Source: CAYRFQ01 sp964423615 (GTDB lineage: Bacteria; Planctomycetota; Planctomycetia; Gemmatales; Gemmataceae). From it: 64,000 bases of DNA. This document shows, piece after piece, positions 14,886 through 23,748 of this stretch; within the stretch, counting starts at the first letter, position 1; every line of letters begins with the position of its first letter. Made by a program: the position numbers and the translations under genes. The notes under the pieces are model-generated. The model searched no databases. It was not told the origin of the DNA and saw nothing but the letters and a program-made list of their open reading frames with translations. The stretch covers positions 186,001 to 250,000 of the forward strand of contig CAYRFQ010000001.1 in NCBI GenBank assembly GCA_964423615.1, in the 5' to 3' direction.

Positions 14886-17402
14886 TTATTGATCACTGAC
14901 TCGAACCGTCACTGGTTCTGAGTAGTCCCGCCAAACTTGCTCAAGCATTTTCGGGTCTGGCTGTCCCGTATGAACCACAAAGCGATATCGCGAAGTGTAT
15001 TGTTTGCCTGGCGAAATGGTGAATCTGCCAAGAACCTGCGGCGACCAACAAAAGTAGGGCTTGCTGGGATGAAGCCGTACGGGTTGTGGAGCTCGAAAAT
15101 TCCTGGGATGACAAAACATAGCTATCCCGCTCGGCTTTCCTTTGATCATTCCCCAGACGTCAACCCAGTTGGGACGCGAGTGGTTTCCGTTTTTTCGAGT
15201 CTTCCCTTCACTCGTCAGAAAATCGCCTTTGCCTTTCGAGAGCCACTGACGATTTCCGCGAATTGCCATGCCACCGTAGTGATACTTATTGACAAGAAGC
15301 GGAGACCGAGTGTTAGTGGTTTGCACGGACTCGATCTCGAAGACATAGTATTGGCGCAAGTTGTATAACCTTACCGTCCAACTTTCTTCGAGGGCTGCCT
15401 TGGGCTTTTTCGGAGCCGACAGATCTACATGGTTGAGGCGGGCTTTGAACTCGGCGAACACAGAGCCGCTCGTTTTCGCAAGGATTTTGGTGTGCTCGAC
15501 TGTGCCGAGTTTCTTGGCTTGGTTCCAAAAATCGACTTTTCGATTTTCGAAGGTCGTCTTTGTCCAGGCGAACATGACTCCGTGTTGATGTGCGTGATCG
15601 GGAGGAAAGTCATCCGTGAGAACGCGACCGGCCGGATCGTACACAGGATGAAGAAATCCACTACGGCGACATGAAGCTTTTCCTGGAACAGGACACGGGA
15701 CCACGCTCGTGTGGTACCGCAGCACGGGTTTCTTCCCCAAGGAGAGAGAAAGGCCCTTTTTGTCTTCCTTGCAATAAACTCGCTGGCGATCGAGTGACGA
15801 ACTTTGGGAAGGATCCGATGAGAGCCGATAATATCGTTTGGTGTTCGCTTTGAGGGGGCGTTCTATCAACCACAAGAGACGTTCTCCCGACGACAAACGT
15901 TGTACCGGAACGGCTTTCTTGTCGTCGACGGAGACGAGACGAATGTTCCTGTTGTTTCTCCAGGCTTCCGGAAGTTTCCAGGAAGCTATGGCCCAGGGAC
16001 GGTCATGTTTCCCAGCGTTCACCTCCAGAATCATCGATGAGGTAGGCTTCGATGACTTTCGCCGCACGACGGCGTCATTGTCTTTGGCAGTTTCCTGTTC
16101 GAGAACCTTCGTCAATTCGGAAATGATTTTCGAATTCTGTCGGCTCAGATCGTTTTTCTCGTAGGGGTCATTCTTCAAATCGTAGAGTTCGGTCCGATCC
16201 TTCTGTGCTTTCTTGGCCCGAGAGACGATGAGCTTCCAATCGCCCTTCCGCAAAGCGGCCGACCTTCCTCCAACGCCATGCCAATACAACACGCGATCGG
16301 GAATTTTCTTGTGTTTGCCCTTCAAGGCCGGCCAGACATCGATGCCGTCCCACTTCAAGTTCTTTTTGGCCTTGTATCCGGTAAGTTTGCAGAGCGTCGG
16401 CATCCAATCGATCACGTGCAGTGGAGTCGTTACCTTGCCAGCGGGCAATTGCTTTGGCCAGTGTATGAAGGCGGGGACGCGGACACCGCCTTCGTAGAGT
16501 TGTCGTTTCCAACCCCGCAACGGGTGGTTCAGACCGAAGATTGTCGCGAAAGGATACGTTCCCGGATAAGAACCGACGCCATCTCGATCGGTTCCCCCGT
16601 TGTCGGAGAAGAAAAGGATGATCGTGTTGTCGTACTGCTTCGTTTGTTTGAGTGTTTTGACGATCTGACCGATGGCGTGATCCATGTGTTGGACGGCAGC
16701 GGCATATTGACGTCGTTCTTTGGGGATATTTATGTTCGCTTCCATCCATCGGTCGGGTTCGTCGAAAGGAACGTGGACTGCCGTAAAAGGCACGTAGAGG
16801 AAAAACGGACTTTTACGCTTTTGGCGTATGAACTTGGTGGCCTCCCGGGCTATCAAGTCGGTGACGTGGCCTTTCTCTTCGATCAACTTTCCGTTTCGAT
16901 GCCAGGTTTTCGAATACTTGCCGCGTTTGTAGAAGTGGTTCCAAGGTCCGACGCCTCCTGCGAGAGAGCCGTACGAAATCCGAAAACCAAAGAGTTGCGG
17001 TCCCCATCGAAGCAACGAACCCAAATGCCATTTTCCGGTGATGGCCGTGTCGTAACCAATCTCCAGTAACGCCTTGGCAAGCGTGACAGTGTCCATCGGC
17101 AAGACCTGCGTGTTCGATGGAGCCGTGACCCCGAATCGACTCCAATAACGCCCGGTCATCAACGCGGCTCGGGTGGGCGTACACATCGGGGCGACATAGA
17201 ACTGATCCAGTTCTACACCTTGCCGAACAAGTTTGTCGATCGTGGGAGTCTTCAAGGGCGAGCCGTGATAACCAACGTCAGCCCAGCCAAGATCGTCAGC
17301 CACGATGATGATGATGTTGGGCCGAGTCGGTTCGTCTGCCAACAGTTGGTTTGTGGGTAACAGGAGCATCACGATCAACAACGAAACTTTGCGACAGCGC
17401 AT
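14886..17402 (-). CDS. Secreted sulfatase fused to a C-terminal DUF6807 (PmoA-like) domain
   Basis: An 838-residue protein with a signal peptide (1-22). Residues 27-430 are a type I sulfatase: PNIIIIVADDLGWADVGYHG carries the metal-binding aspartates, Cys74 in CTPTRAALMTGR is the formylglycine precursor, and GKWHLG and FFSDNGGTDRDG complete the site. Such enzymes remove sulfate from polysaccharides. After a linker, residues from about 540 match the DUF6807/PmoA family (RRSGFLHPVYDPAGRVLTDDFP, then DHAHQHGVMFAW, and VNKYHYGGMAIRG), a fold found in planctomycete secreted proteins. The ATG has GGAG eight bases before it. It is divergent from a DUF1080 gene, which suggests a shared carbohydrate-degrading role. 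Activity depends on a formylglycine-generating enzyme encoded elsewhere. Confidence 0.9.
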   Translation of the reverse strand: MRCRKVSLLIVMLLLPTNQLLADEPTRPNIIIIVADDLGWADVGYHGSPLKTPTIDKLVRQGVELDQFYVAPMCTPTRAALMTGRYWSRFGVTAPSNTQVLPMDTVTLAKALLEIGYDTAITGKWHLGSLLRWGPQLFGFRISYGSLAGGVGPWNHFYKRGKYSKTWHRNGKLIEEKGHVTDLIAREATKFIRQKRKSPFFLYVPFTAVHVPFDEPDRWMEANINIPKERRQYAAAVQHMDHAIGQIVKTLKQTKQYDNTIILFFSDNGGTDRDGVGSYPGTYPFATIFGLNHPLRGWKRQLYEGGVRVPAFIHWPKQLPAGKVTTPLHVIDWMPTLCKLTGYKAKKNLKWDGIDVWPALKGKHKKIPDRVLYWHGVGGRSAALRKGDWKLIVSRAKKAQKDRTELYDLKNDPYEKNDLSRQNSKIISELTKVLEQETAKDNDAVVRRKSSKPTSSMILEVNAGKHDRPWAIASWKLPEAWRNNRNIRLVSVDDKKAVPVQRLSSGERLLWLIERPLKANTKRYYRLSSDPSQSSSLDRQRVYCKEDKKGLSLSLGKKPVLRYHTSVVPCPVPGKASCRRSGFLHPVYDPAGRVLTDDFPPDHAHQHGVMFAWTKTTFENRKVDFWNQAKKLGTVEHTKILAKTSGSVFAEFKARLNHVDLSAPKKPKAALEESWTVRLYNLRQYYVFEIESVQTTNTRSPLLVNKYHYGGMAIRGNRQWLSKGKGDFLTSEGKTRKNGNHSRPNWVDVWGMIKGKPSGIAMFCHPRNFRAPQPVRLHPSKPYFCWSPQVLGRFTISPGKQYTSRYRFVVHTGQPDPKMLEQVWRDYSEPVTVRVSDQ

Positions 17403-17571
17403 GGTGAGGACTCCGTCTCTAACTCGTGGTTCGTGTTTGGGGCAACTGGTGGAGTTTATTGCAATCGCGTTGTCTTCGCAATAAGCTCAAGAGGCGAATG
17501 GTGGATTGGATCAACGGTTCCAAGTCACCTTTCATGAATCCCACCACATGATTTCGAATCGAGGAATATCC
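17403..17571. promoter_or_regulatory. Divergent promoter region between sulfatase and DUF1080 genes
   Basis: A 169 bp spacer between start codons of two oppositely directed secreted-protein genes. GGAG precedes the sulfatase ATG and GAGGAA precedes the DUF1080 ATG. No operator-like palindrome stood out. Confidence 0.35.
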
Positions 17572-18297
17572 ATGCGAACTCTTACATGCTTGACCGTCCT
17601 CGCCTTTGGCGTGATGGGCGTCCTTCCGGCGCAAGCCCAACAGGACGCGAATTCCCTTCCCAAAGCGTTCATCAACGGCACCGGGCCTGGTTGGAAGAAA
17701 TTATTGAAGAAGGATTTCGTCAACGTGAACTGCAACAAGGACACGTGGACCTGGAAAGGCGACCTGGTCTTTTGCACTGGCCAACCAGTAGGTGTCATTC
17801 GGACGGACAGGAAATATAAGAACTTCGAGTTGGTCGCACAATGGCGGCACCTGAAGTTTGCAGGAAACTCGGGCATCTTCGTTTGGGCTCCCTTGAAATA
17901 CTTGAACGAACTCAAGCCGGGACAACTCCCCCACGGGATCGAGTGTCAAGTACTCGATCACGGTTACGCCGAGCGGTACAAGAAACGCACCGGTAAGACC
18001 CCCGATTGGTTTACAACGCACGGCGACGTGTTCCCGGTCAAGTCGTCCAAAATGAAGCCGTTTCCACCGTTCGCTCCAAACAAGCGACGGAGCTTTCCTT
18101 CGAAAAACTTGAGCAAGGGCGTTAAGGAATGGAACCACTATTACATTCGCTGCATCAACGGAGAAGTCCGGCTGTGGGTCAATGGAGAAGAGGTTTCAGG
18201 GGGGACCGAATGTTCGCCGGCGGATGGGTATATCTGTTTGGAATCCGAGGGATCACCGATTGAGTTCAAGAACTTGCGGATTCGAGTGCTTCCGTAG
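17572..18297 (+). CDS. Secreted DUF1080 (3-keto-disaccharide hydrolase-like) protein
   Basis: A 241-residue protein with a signal peptide ending at about AQAQQ (residue 24). The rest is one DUF1080 domain, a concanavalin-like jelly roll: GWKKLLKKDFVNVNC, then TWKGDLVFCTGQPVGVIRTDRKYKNFELVAQWRH, GNSGIFVWAP, GIECQVLDHGY and the C-terminal strand pair GEVRLWVNGEEV and ICLESEGSPIEFKNLRIR. Members of this family act on, or bind, sugars outside the cytoplasm, and planctomycetes have many. The ATG at 17572 is preceded by GAGGAA; earlier in-frame starts would put extra residues before the signal peptide. It is divergent from the sulfatase/DUF6807 gene. Confidence 0.9.
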   Translation: MRTLTCLTVLAFGVMGVLPAQAQQDANSLPKAFINGTGPGWKKLLKKDFVNVNCNKDTWTWKGDLVFCTGQPVGVIRTDRKYKNFELVAQWRHLKFAGNSGIFVWAPLKYLNELKPGQLPHGIECQVLDHGYAERYKKRTGKTPDWFTTHGDVFPVKSSKMKPFPPFAPNKRRSFPSKNLSKGVKEWNHYYIRCINGEVRLWVNGEEVSGGTECSPADGYICLESEGSPIEFKNLRIRVLP

Positions 18298-18415
18298 ATC
18301 GGAACCTCACGCGAGGGCGAGAACAAGAATAACGAGCAAACCATCACTATCAAGAATCCCTGGGATGTGGTTTCTCTGGGAAATCTGTGACATTTCTCGC
18401 TTCGCTCTTGTCCTT

Positions 18416-18434
18416 CTTCTCGCTTCGCGAGAAG
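18416..18434. terminator. Short hairpin between convergent genes
   Basis: CTTCTCG (18416-18422), loop CTTCG and CGAGAAG (18428-18434) form a perfect 7 bp stem between the DUF1080 gene and the PfpI-like gene, which point at each other. There is no good T-run on either side, so termination is uncertain. Confidence 0.35.
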
Positions 18435-18447
18435 TCCTCTTACTGAT

Positions 18448-19017
18448 TTAGGTCTGGAAATCGTTCTGAGCTTTCAAGAGCAACTCGATCCACGGTCCCA
18501 CGTAATGGCCATTGTCGTGGAACGTTCGACCGCTCACAAGATTGCCGTCGATGACACACGGTTCGTCGACGAAGATTCCGCCGCAGACCTCCAGGTCAAA
18601 CTTGCATTTGGGCACTGTGGCCATTCGTCGCCCCTTGACGCAGTCGGCGTAAGCGGGAATTTCGACTCCGTGACAGACGCTTGCGATAGGTTTGTTCACT
18701 TCGAAAAAATGCCGGGTGATGCGAACCAAGTCTTTGTCATAGCGGATGTACTCGGGAGCCCGCCCCCCCGAAAACAAAATACCGAGATATTCGGTCGGAT
18801 CGACATCGGCGAACGCTATGTCGGCGTTGATCGTGTAACCTTCCCACTCTTTCGTAATGGTCCAGCCCGGTTTGATTTCGTGTAGAACCATTTGATACAG
18901 GCGTTTCTCCGGAGCGGCCACGACCGGCGTGAGTCCTGCTTCGATGATTCGATAATAAGGATACATGGTGTCGAGCGTCTCGGTTGCATCGCCGACGATG
19001 ATGAGAACTTTGTCCAT
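18448..19017 (-). CDS. DJ-1/PfpI family protein
   Basis: A 189-residue protein of the DJ-1/PfpI (class I glutamine amidotransferase-like) superfamily. The start MDKVLIIVGDATETLDTMYP is the first strand and loop, DILFSGGRAPEYIR-like sequence carries the conserved Gly pair, and the nucleophile elbow is IASVCHGVEIP with Cys115 followed by His116. Members include deglycases, chaperones, cysteine peptidases and isocyanide hydratases; which applies here cannot be decided. It lies head to head with the Tm-1-like gene, 84 bp between the start codons, so the two may share a regulatory region. No signal peptide is present, so it is cytoplasmic. Confidence 0.88.
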   Translation of the reverse strand: MDKVLIIVGDATETLDTMYPYYRIIEAGLTPVVAAPEKRLYQMVLHEIKPGWTITKEWEGYTINADIAFADVDPTEYLGILFSGGRAPEYIRYDKDLVRITRHFFEVNKPIASVCHGVEIPAYADCVKGRRMATVPKCKFDLEVCGGIFVDEPCVIDGNLVSGRTFHDNGHYVGPWIELLLKAQNDFQT

Positions 19018-19101
19018 TGGTTGATTCCCTCACGAACACGAATAGAGTAGTTGTCAAAGTTTCAAAGTACCTCACGATCGGTCCCGAAGGAAACGATAAC
19101 C

Positions 19102-20307
19102 ATGGCCGTCATTCTCATTGGCACGCTTGACACCAAAGGCACCGAGTACGCATTCGTTCGCGACCTGATTCGAGACGCAGGGGTGGAGACACTCACCATC
19201 GACGCCGGAGTCATGGAGCCGCCAGCGTTCTCGCCAGATCTCTCGCGAGAAGAACTTTACGGTGCTGCTGGGAAGACCTATGAGGAAGTTCGCAAGGAGG
19301 CCGACCGAGGAAAAGCCATCGAACTGGCCGCACGGGGTTCTGCCGCGTTAATTAGTGATCTTCACACTCAAAAAAAAGTCGACGGAATCCTTGGGCTTGG
19401 TGGTTCCGCCGGAACGACTATTGCGACGTCAGCGATGCGAGCGTTGCCCTTTGGGATTCCGAAGGTCATGGTCAGCACGTTGGCTAGCGGGCAAGTCCGT
19501 CAATACGTCGGCGTGCGTGACATTCTCATGATGCATTCGGTCGTTGACATGTGCGGTCTGAATCGGCTAAGCCGGACCGTGCTGCACAACGCCGCACAAG
19601 CCATTATCGGTATGGTCCAGCACCGACTTTCCCCGGACACGACAGGGCAAGATAAGCCGTTGGTCGCAGCTACGATGTTCGGCGTGACGACGCCGTGCGT
19701 CGAGGCGGCTCGCAAAATCGTGCAGGAGAACGATAAGGAAGTACTGGTATTCCATGCCACTGGAACCGGTGGGCAAACTATGGAATCGTTCCTATCCGAC
19801 GGAATCATCAGTGGCGTGTTGGACATCACGACGACCGAGCTAGCGGATGAACTGGTAGGCGGAATCTTGAGCGCGGGTCCTGATCGACTAACGGCGGCGG
19901 CTTCTCGCGGAATCCCCCAAGTGATCTCACTCGGTGCCCTGGACATGGTCAACTTCGGACCGAAAGACACCGTTCCGGAAAAGTTCAAAAATCGATTGTT
20001 ATATCAACACAATCCGAACGTGACTCTCATGCGAACTACGCCTGAGGAAAACGATCAACTCGGCAAAGAAATTGCCCAGAAGGCTAGCGCTTCGCAGGGA
20101 CCTGTTGCTGTGTTGATCCCAAGAAAGGGCGTTTCCGCGATCGACAAGGAAGGGCAGCCGTTTTGGCATCCGGAAGCCGACCAGGCCTTATTTCAGAGCA
20201 TCAAGAATTGGATCAGTCCGCAGGTCAAAGTGTTTGATCTGGATTGCCATATCAACGATCCGAAGTTTGCGGAGGTTGCGTCGAAGACTTTGTTGGAGAT
20301 GTTATGA
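19102..20307 (+). CDS. Tm-1-like ATP-binding (UPF0261) protein
   Basis: A 401-residue protein matching the UPF0261/Tm-1-like family: AVILIGTLDTKGTEYAFVRD at the N-terminus, GILGLGGSAGTTIATSAMRALPFGIPKVMVSTLASG in the middle, FHATGTGGQTMESF near 230, and a C-terminal part with IPRKGVSAIDKEGQPFWHPE. The N-terminal half is the ATP-binding part in the plant virus-resistance protein Tm-1. Bacterial members are linked to decarboxylation or to catabolic loci, but the reaction is not well established. The ATG at 19102, with AGGAAA upstream, is chosen because the conserved first strand begins directly after it. It is divergent from the DJ-1/PfpI gene. Confidence 0.92.
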   Translation: MAVILIGTLDTKGTEYAFVRDLIRDAGVETLTIDAGVMEPPAFSPDLSREELYGAAGKTYEEVRKEADRGKAIELAARGSAALISDLHTQKKVDGILGLGGSAGTTIATSAMRALPFGIPKVMVSTLASGQVRQYVGVRDILMMHSVVDMCGLNRLSRTVLHNAAQAIIGMVQHRLSPDTTGQDKPLVAATMFGVTTPCVEAARKIVQENDKEVLVFHATGTGGQTMESFLSDGIISGVLDITTTELADELVGGILSAGPDRLTAAASRGIPQVISLGALDMVNFGPKDTVPEKFKNRLLYQHNPNVTLMRTTPEENDQLGKEIAQKASASQGPVAVLIPRKGVSAIDKEGQPFWHPEADQALFQSIKNWISPQVKVFDLDCHINDPKFAEVASKTLLEML

Positions 20308-20352
20308 GCAAAGTGAGAGTATAATGTGAACCTTTGGGGGCGAATGGAGATT

Positions 20353-20397
20353 GACCTTCTTGCTTCAGGTTAACTTTCCCTTGTTTGCAAGAAGGTC
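20353..20397. terminator. Inverted repeat between convergent Tm-1-like and mqnD genes
   Basis: GACCTTCTTGC (20353-20363) and GCAAGAAGGTC (20387-20397) are perfect 11 bp inverted copies separated by 23 bases. They sit between two convergent genes and could form a bidirectional terminator, although no long T-run follows on either strand. Confidence 0.5.
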
Positions 20398-20431
20398 TGA
20401 ATTAGTTTGGCAAGAGTGACCTCGAACGATT

Positions 20432-21268
20432 TTACACAAACTGGACGTCCACGGACTGTTCGATGATTCCGGCCTTGTGAGCTTCTTCGAGTAGCCGATG
20501 GACAGCTTCGCGGCCACGATCGCCGTAGTCGATCGTCCAATCGTTGACGTACATGCCGACGAACTTATCGGCCAAGTCCTTGTCCATGTCGCGTGCATAC
20601 TGGAGGGCATAATCGAGGGCGTCTTGTCGGTGTTCGAGTCCGTACTTGATGCTTTCTCGAAGCAGACGGCTGATTTCTCGGATGGTTTCTTCGCCGAGGT
20701 CGCGCCGGACGACGTTACCACCTAGCGGCAAAGGCAGACCTGTCTTTTCTTGCCACCACACGCCGAGGTCGACGACCAAATGAAGACCCTGGTTTTGGAA
20801 TGTCAATTGACCTTCGTGGATGATTAGGCCGGCATCGAATTTTCCTTGCTCGACGGCGTTGAGAATTTCGTCGAACGGCAACACTTCGTAGTTGAAACCA
20901 TCGGGCAGCAGCAAGTTGAGCGTCAAAAAGGCCGTCGTCATCGTTCCTGGGACGGCTATTGTTTTTCCTTTGAGGTCTTCGATTGCCCACGGTTCCCGAG
21001 CGACGACCATCGGTCCGTATTGGTCACCCATGCTAGAACCACTGGCCAGCAATGCGTACTTGTCGAGCAGATGGGCATAAGCATGAATGCTTACGGCAGA
21101 GACCTCTAGTTCCCCCTTCATTGCCCTTCGGTTAAGCGTCTCGATGTCTTGGAGTTCGTGTCGAAACTCTAAGTCACCAGTATCAATCTTGTCGTGGGCG
21201 AGGGCGTAAAACATGAACGCGTCGTCGGGATCGGGGCTGTGTCCGACGTTAATTACTCGCTTGGCCAT
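20432..21268 (-). CDS. mqnD: 1,4-dihydroxy-6-naphthoate synthase (futalosine pathway)
   Basis: A 278-residue protein with the MqnD pattern: GHSPDPDDAFMFYAL at residues 9-23, the EVSAVSIHAYAHL segment, AVPGTMTTAFLTLNLL and LIIHEGQLTFQNQGLHLVVDLGVWW. It has the periplasmic-binding-protein-like fold used by MqnD to convert cyclic dehypoxanthinylfutalosine to 1,4-dihydroxy-6-naphthoate, so menaquinone is made by the futalosine route. MqnA is related but lacks the SPDPDDAF start. No other mqn gene is in the window. The length is near the family norm. It is divergent from the redoxin/copper monooxygenase gene. Confidence 0.92.
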   Translation of the reverse strand: MAKRVINVGHSPDPDDAFMFYALAHDKIDTGDLEFRHELQDIETLNRRAMKGELEVSAVSIHAYAHLLDKYALLASGSSMGDQYGPMVVAREPWAIEDLKGKTIAVPGTMTTAFLTLNLLLPDGFNYEVLPFDEILNAVEQGKFDAGLIIHEGQLTFQNQGLHLVVDLGVWWQEKTGLPLPLGGNVVRRDLGEETIREISRLLRESIKYGLEHRQDALDYALQYARDMDKDLADKFVGMYVNDWTIDYGDRGREAVHRLLEEAHKAGIIEQSVDVQFV

Positions 21269-21606
21269 GTGTGAGATTCCTCTAAACGTTTATGACTATT
21301 GTGTACCGTTATTGTAAACCACCCAGGCAAACATCCTGCATCGATAACCGAAGACGACCAGGAGCAGATAACAAGAAGTGGACAGCAGGCGGCTTCAATC
21401 GGAATATTGAAACTTCACTATTTTGCTCCAAGTAATAGCTATGGTTGTTCGCTTTCGGACGCAACCACAAGCGAGAAGTTTGTGCCACGACGATAGGGAA
21501 TGCGTTTCCGTGGGAAACAACCGCGGGCCTTTTTCCTTGTAGGAATTCGCGTGGCCATTTCACCACCCAGAGTGACAGTAACCAGAGATGGGAGAAAAAC
21601 GAAACG
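21269..21606. other. 338 bp divergent spacer between mqnD and the redoxin fusion gene
   Basis: No coding frame with domain-like sequence is seen on either strand. The region should contain promoters for both flanking genes. GGGAG lies 13-17 bases before the ATG at 21607. Confidence 0.35.
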
Positions 21607-23598
21607 ATGTTTGACAAGACGTCTCGGTTCCTAGGAATTGTCGGTTTCGTATTGGTTACAATGGTCGGAGTACGATTGAGTTTGATCGTTGCCGAAGAAT
21701 CCAGTTCGAACGAAACGGCACAGGAACAAGGGGAAAATGCGTCGCGAGCAAAGCTCGGAAAGAAGATACCGAATCTGGTATTTCAGACTGCCGCCGGGAA
21801 GAAAAGAAAGCTCTATGATCTCAAGGATCACAAAGCCATCGTGATCGCCTTCCTCTCGTTCGAGTGCCCTGTCTCGAAAAGTTACTCGCGACCGCTTGCC
21901 AAATTATTTTTGAAATACAAGGAATCAGGAGTTGCGGTCCTGGGTATTGTGCCACACCCGGACAAGAATCAACGACAAGTCGAGAAGGACGCAAAACCGT
22001 TTGAGCTACCGTTTCCCGTCTACCATGATCATGGTTTTCGATACGCCAACGCGTTCGAGGCCGATTACACTCCGGAGGTCTTTGTCCTCGACGGCAACTT
22101 TGTCGTCCGATATCGTGGTCGGATCGATGATAGTTACTACGCTCGCTTGAAACGCAATCCCAAGGTGACCTCCCACGACTTGCTGAAGGCAGTGGACGAA
22201 GTCGTTGCTGGACGGCCGGTGAGCCATCCGGCAACGAAGCCAATCGGTTGTCTCATTTTTCGCGGTGATCAAAAACTTGCCAAGAAGGGTCCCGTGACGT
22301 ATCACCGAGACGTGTTGCCGATCCTTCAGAAGCGTTGTCAGGGATGTCATCGTCCTGGCGAGGTTGGTCCGTTCTCACTCATGACGTATCGTCAAGCCGT
22401 GAACTGGGCCGCCGACATCAAGACGTTTACGCAGAACAGGTATATGCCTCCGTGGAAGGCAACTTCTGGGATGAAGTTTCATGACGAACGGAAGATGCCG
22501 AAGAAGGAAATCGCTCTTCTTGCGAAGTGGGTCGATACGGGCACACCTGAGGGCAATCCCAAAGACGCTCCGCCTCCGGTCGAGTTCCCGAAGGGCTGGC
22601 AACTTGGGGACCCGGACATGGTGATGCAGATGCCGTCGGCGTGGCAGCTTGGTCCGGATGGCCCGGATGTTTTCCGTTGTTTCGTCTTTCCGACGAAGTT
22701 TTCTGAAGACAAATACTGCTCGGCAGTGGAACTCCGACCCTCGAATCGAGCGATCGTTCACCACATCTTGTTGTTCGTCGATACCAAGGGACGCGGACGG
22801 CGCCGACAAGTCCGAGCACAAGCCCGAGAAAGGGCTCGACCGAGTCGCTACGACGACAAAGGACCTGGTTATTCGGTCCCGGCAGGAAGCAGCGGTATCG
22901 GTGTCGGTGTCATTCCCGAGGGGAACCTCGGGGGTTGGGCTCCGGGGGTTATTCCGAGGTATTTTCCGAAAGGTGCTGGATTCTATCTGCCGAAAGGTGC
23001 CGACATTGTGATGCAAGTACACTATCATCGGAATGGGCGTCTTGAAAAAGATCGTACAAGAATCGGCTTGCATTTTTCCAAGAACAAAAAGTGTCGTCCG
23101 ATCCAGGCATTTCCGCTTCCGGGCGGAACGAAAGCTCCCGGTTTGTACCGCATTTTCTTCACCATCCCGCCGAACAAAAAACGGTTTCCGCTGGGTGGCT
23201 CGGCGTGGGCCATGGAGGACTGTGAACTGTACTCGATTACGCCTCACATGCACATGCTCGGCAAGGAGATGTATGTCACCATGACGACTCCCGACGGCAA
23301 GACGAAGACGATCATTGGGATCGACGATTGGGACTACCAGTGGCAGGAAGAATATCGATTCAAGAAACCCCTGAAGATTAAGCGCGGAACCAAGCTGACA
23401 GTAAAGGCTTATTATGACAACACCGCCGATAACCCATTGAATCCGTTTAGTCCTCCTCGAACCGTGACGTTCGGTGACGAAACCACGAACGAGATGTGTT
23501 TTGCGTTTCTCGGCGGGTCATCCAATAGAGGCGGACCGTTGCTGCCTTTTTCTCTCCATCGGGTATCGGTGAAGGACAACCAAACGAAATCCAACTAA
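21607..23598 (+). CDS. Secreted redoxin / cytochrome c / copper monooxygenase fusion
   Basis: A 663-residue protein with three parts behind an N-terminal signal or anchor helix (10-29). Residues 50-205 are a thioredoxin-fold redoxin with a single Cys87 (FLSFECPVSKSYSRPL), so it lacks the CxxC pair. Residues 230-310 hold one haem c site, CQGCH at 244-248, with VLPILQKRCQGCHRPGEVGP as in planctomycete cytochromes. The C-terminal 330 residues resemble copper type II ascorbate-dependent monooxygenases: VHHILLFVD supplies one His pair, HYHRNG another ligand set, and PHMHMLGKEMYV the HxH motif. It may oxidise an extracellular substrate using electrons through the haem. Substrate unknown. It ends at a strong terminator. 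Confidence 0.85.
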   Translation: MFDKTSRFLGIVGFVLVTMVGVRLSLIVAEESSSNETAQEQGENASRAKLGKKIPNLVFQTAAGKKRKLYDLKDHKAIVIAFLSFECPVSKSYSRPLAKLFLKYKESGVAVLGIVPHPDKNQRQVEKDAKPFELPFPVYHDHGFRYANAFEADYTPEVFVLDGNFVVRYRGRIDDSYYARLKRNPKVTSHDLLKAVDEVVAGRPVSHPATKPIGCLIFRGDQKLAKKGPVTYHRDVLPILQKRCQGCHRPGEVGPFSLMTYRQAVNWAADIKTFTQNRYMPPWKATSGMKFHDERKMPKKEIALLAKWVDTGTPEGNPKDAPPPVEFPKGWQLGDPDMVMQMPSAWQLGPDGPDVFRCFVFPTKFSEDKYCSAVELRPSNRAIVHHILLFVDTKGRGRRRQVRAQARERARPSRYDDKGPGYSVPAGSSGIGVGVIPEGNLGGWAPGVIPRYFPKGAGFYLPKGADIVMQVHYHRNGRLEKDRTRIGLHFSKNKKCRPIQAFPLPGGTKAPGLYRIFFTIPPNKKRFPLGGSAWAMEDCELYSITPHMHMLGKEMYVTMTTPDGKTKTIIGIDDWDYQWQEEYRFKKPLKIKRGTKLTVKAYYDNTADNPLNPFSPPRTVTFGDETTNEMCFAFLGGSSNRGGPLLPFSLHRVSVKDNQTKSN

Positions 23599-23616
23599 CC
23601 AAAAACAGATCCCCAA

Positions 23617-23652
23617 AGAACCCACTGCCACTGGCGGTGGGTTCTGTTTTTT
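23617..23652 (+). terminator. Strong Rho-independent terminator
   Basis: AGAACCCACTGCCA and its partner TGGCGGTGGGTTCT (23617-23645) form a 14 bp stem with one G-T wobble and a one-base loop centre, followed by GTTTTTT. It lies 19 bp after the stop of the redoxin fusion gene. Confidence 0.9.
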
Positions 23653-23748
23653 CAGGTCAGTTTGATACAATAGTCGAGTTAACAGATTTAGAGAAATGGT
23701 TTACCAGACGAAACCATCGAACTCGCCTTCATGGAGTTAGTTTCGAAT

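Noticed and set aside
23617..23652. Inverted repeat considered as an operator
   Set aside because: The long stem followed by a T-run, directly after a stop codon, is best explained as a terminator.
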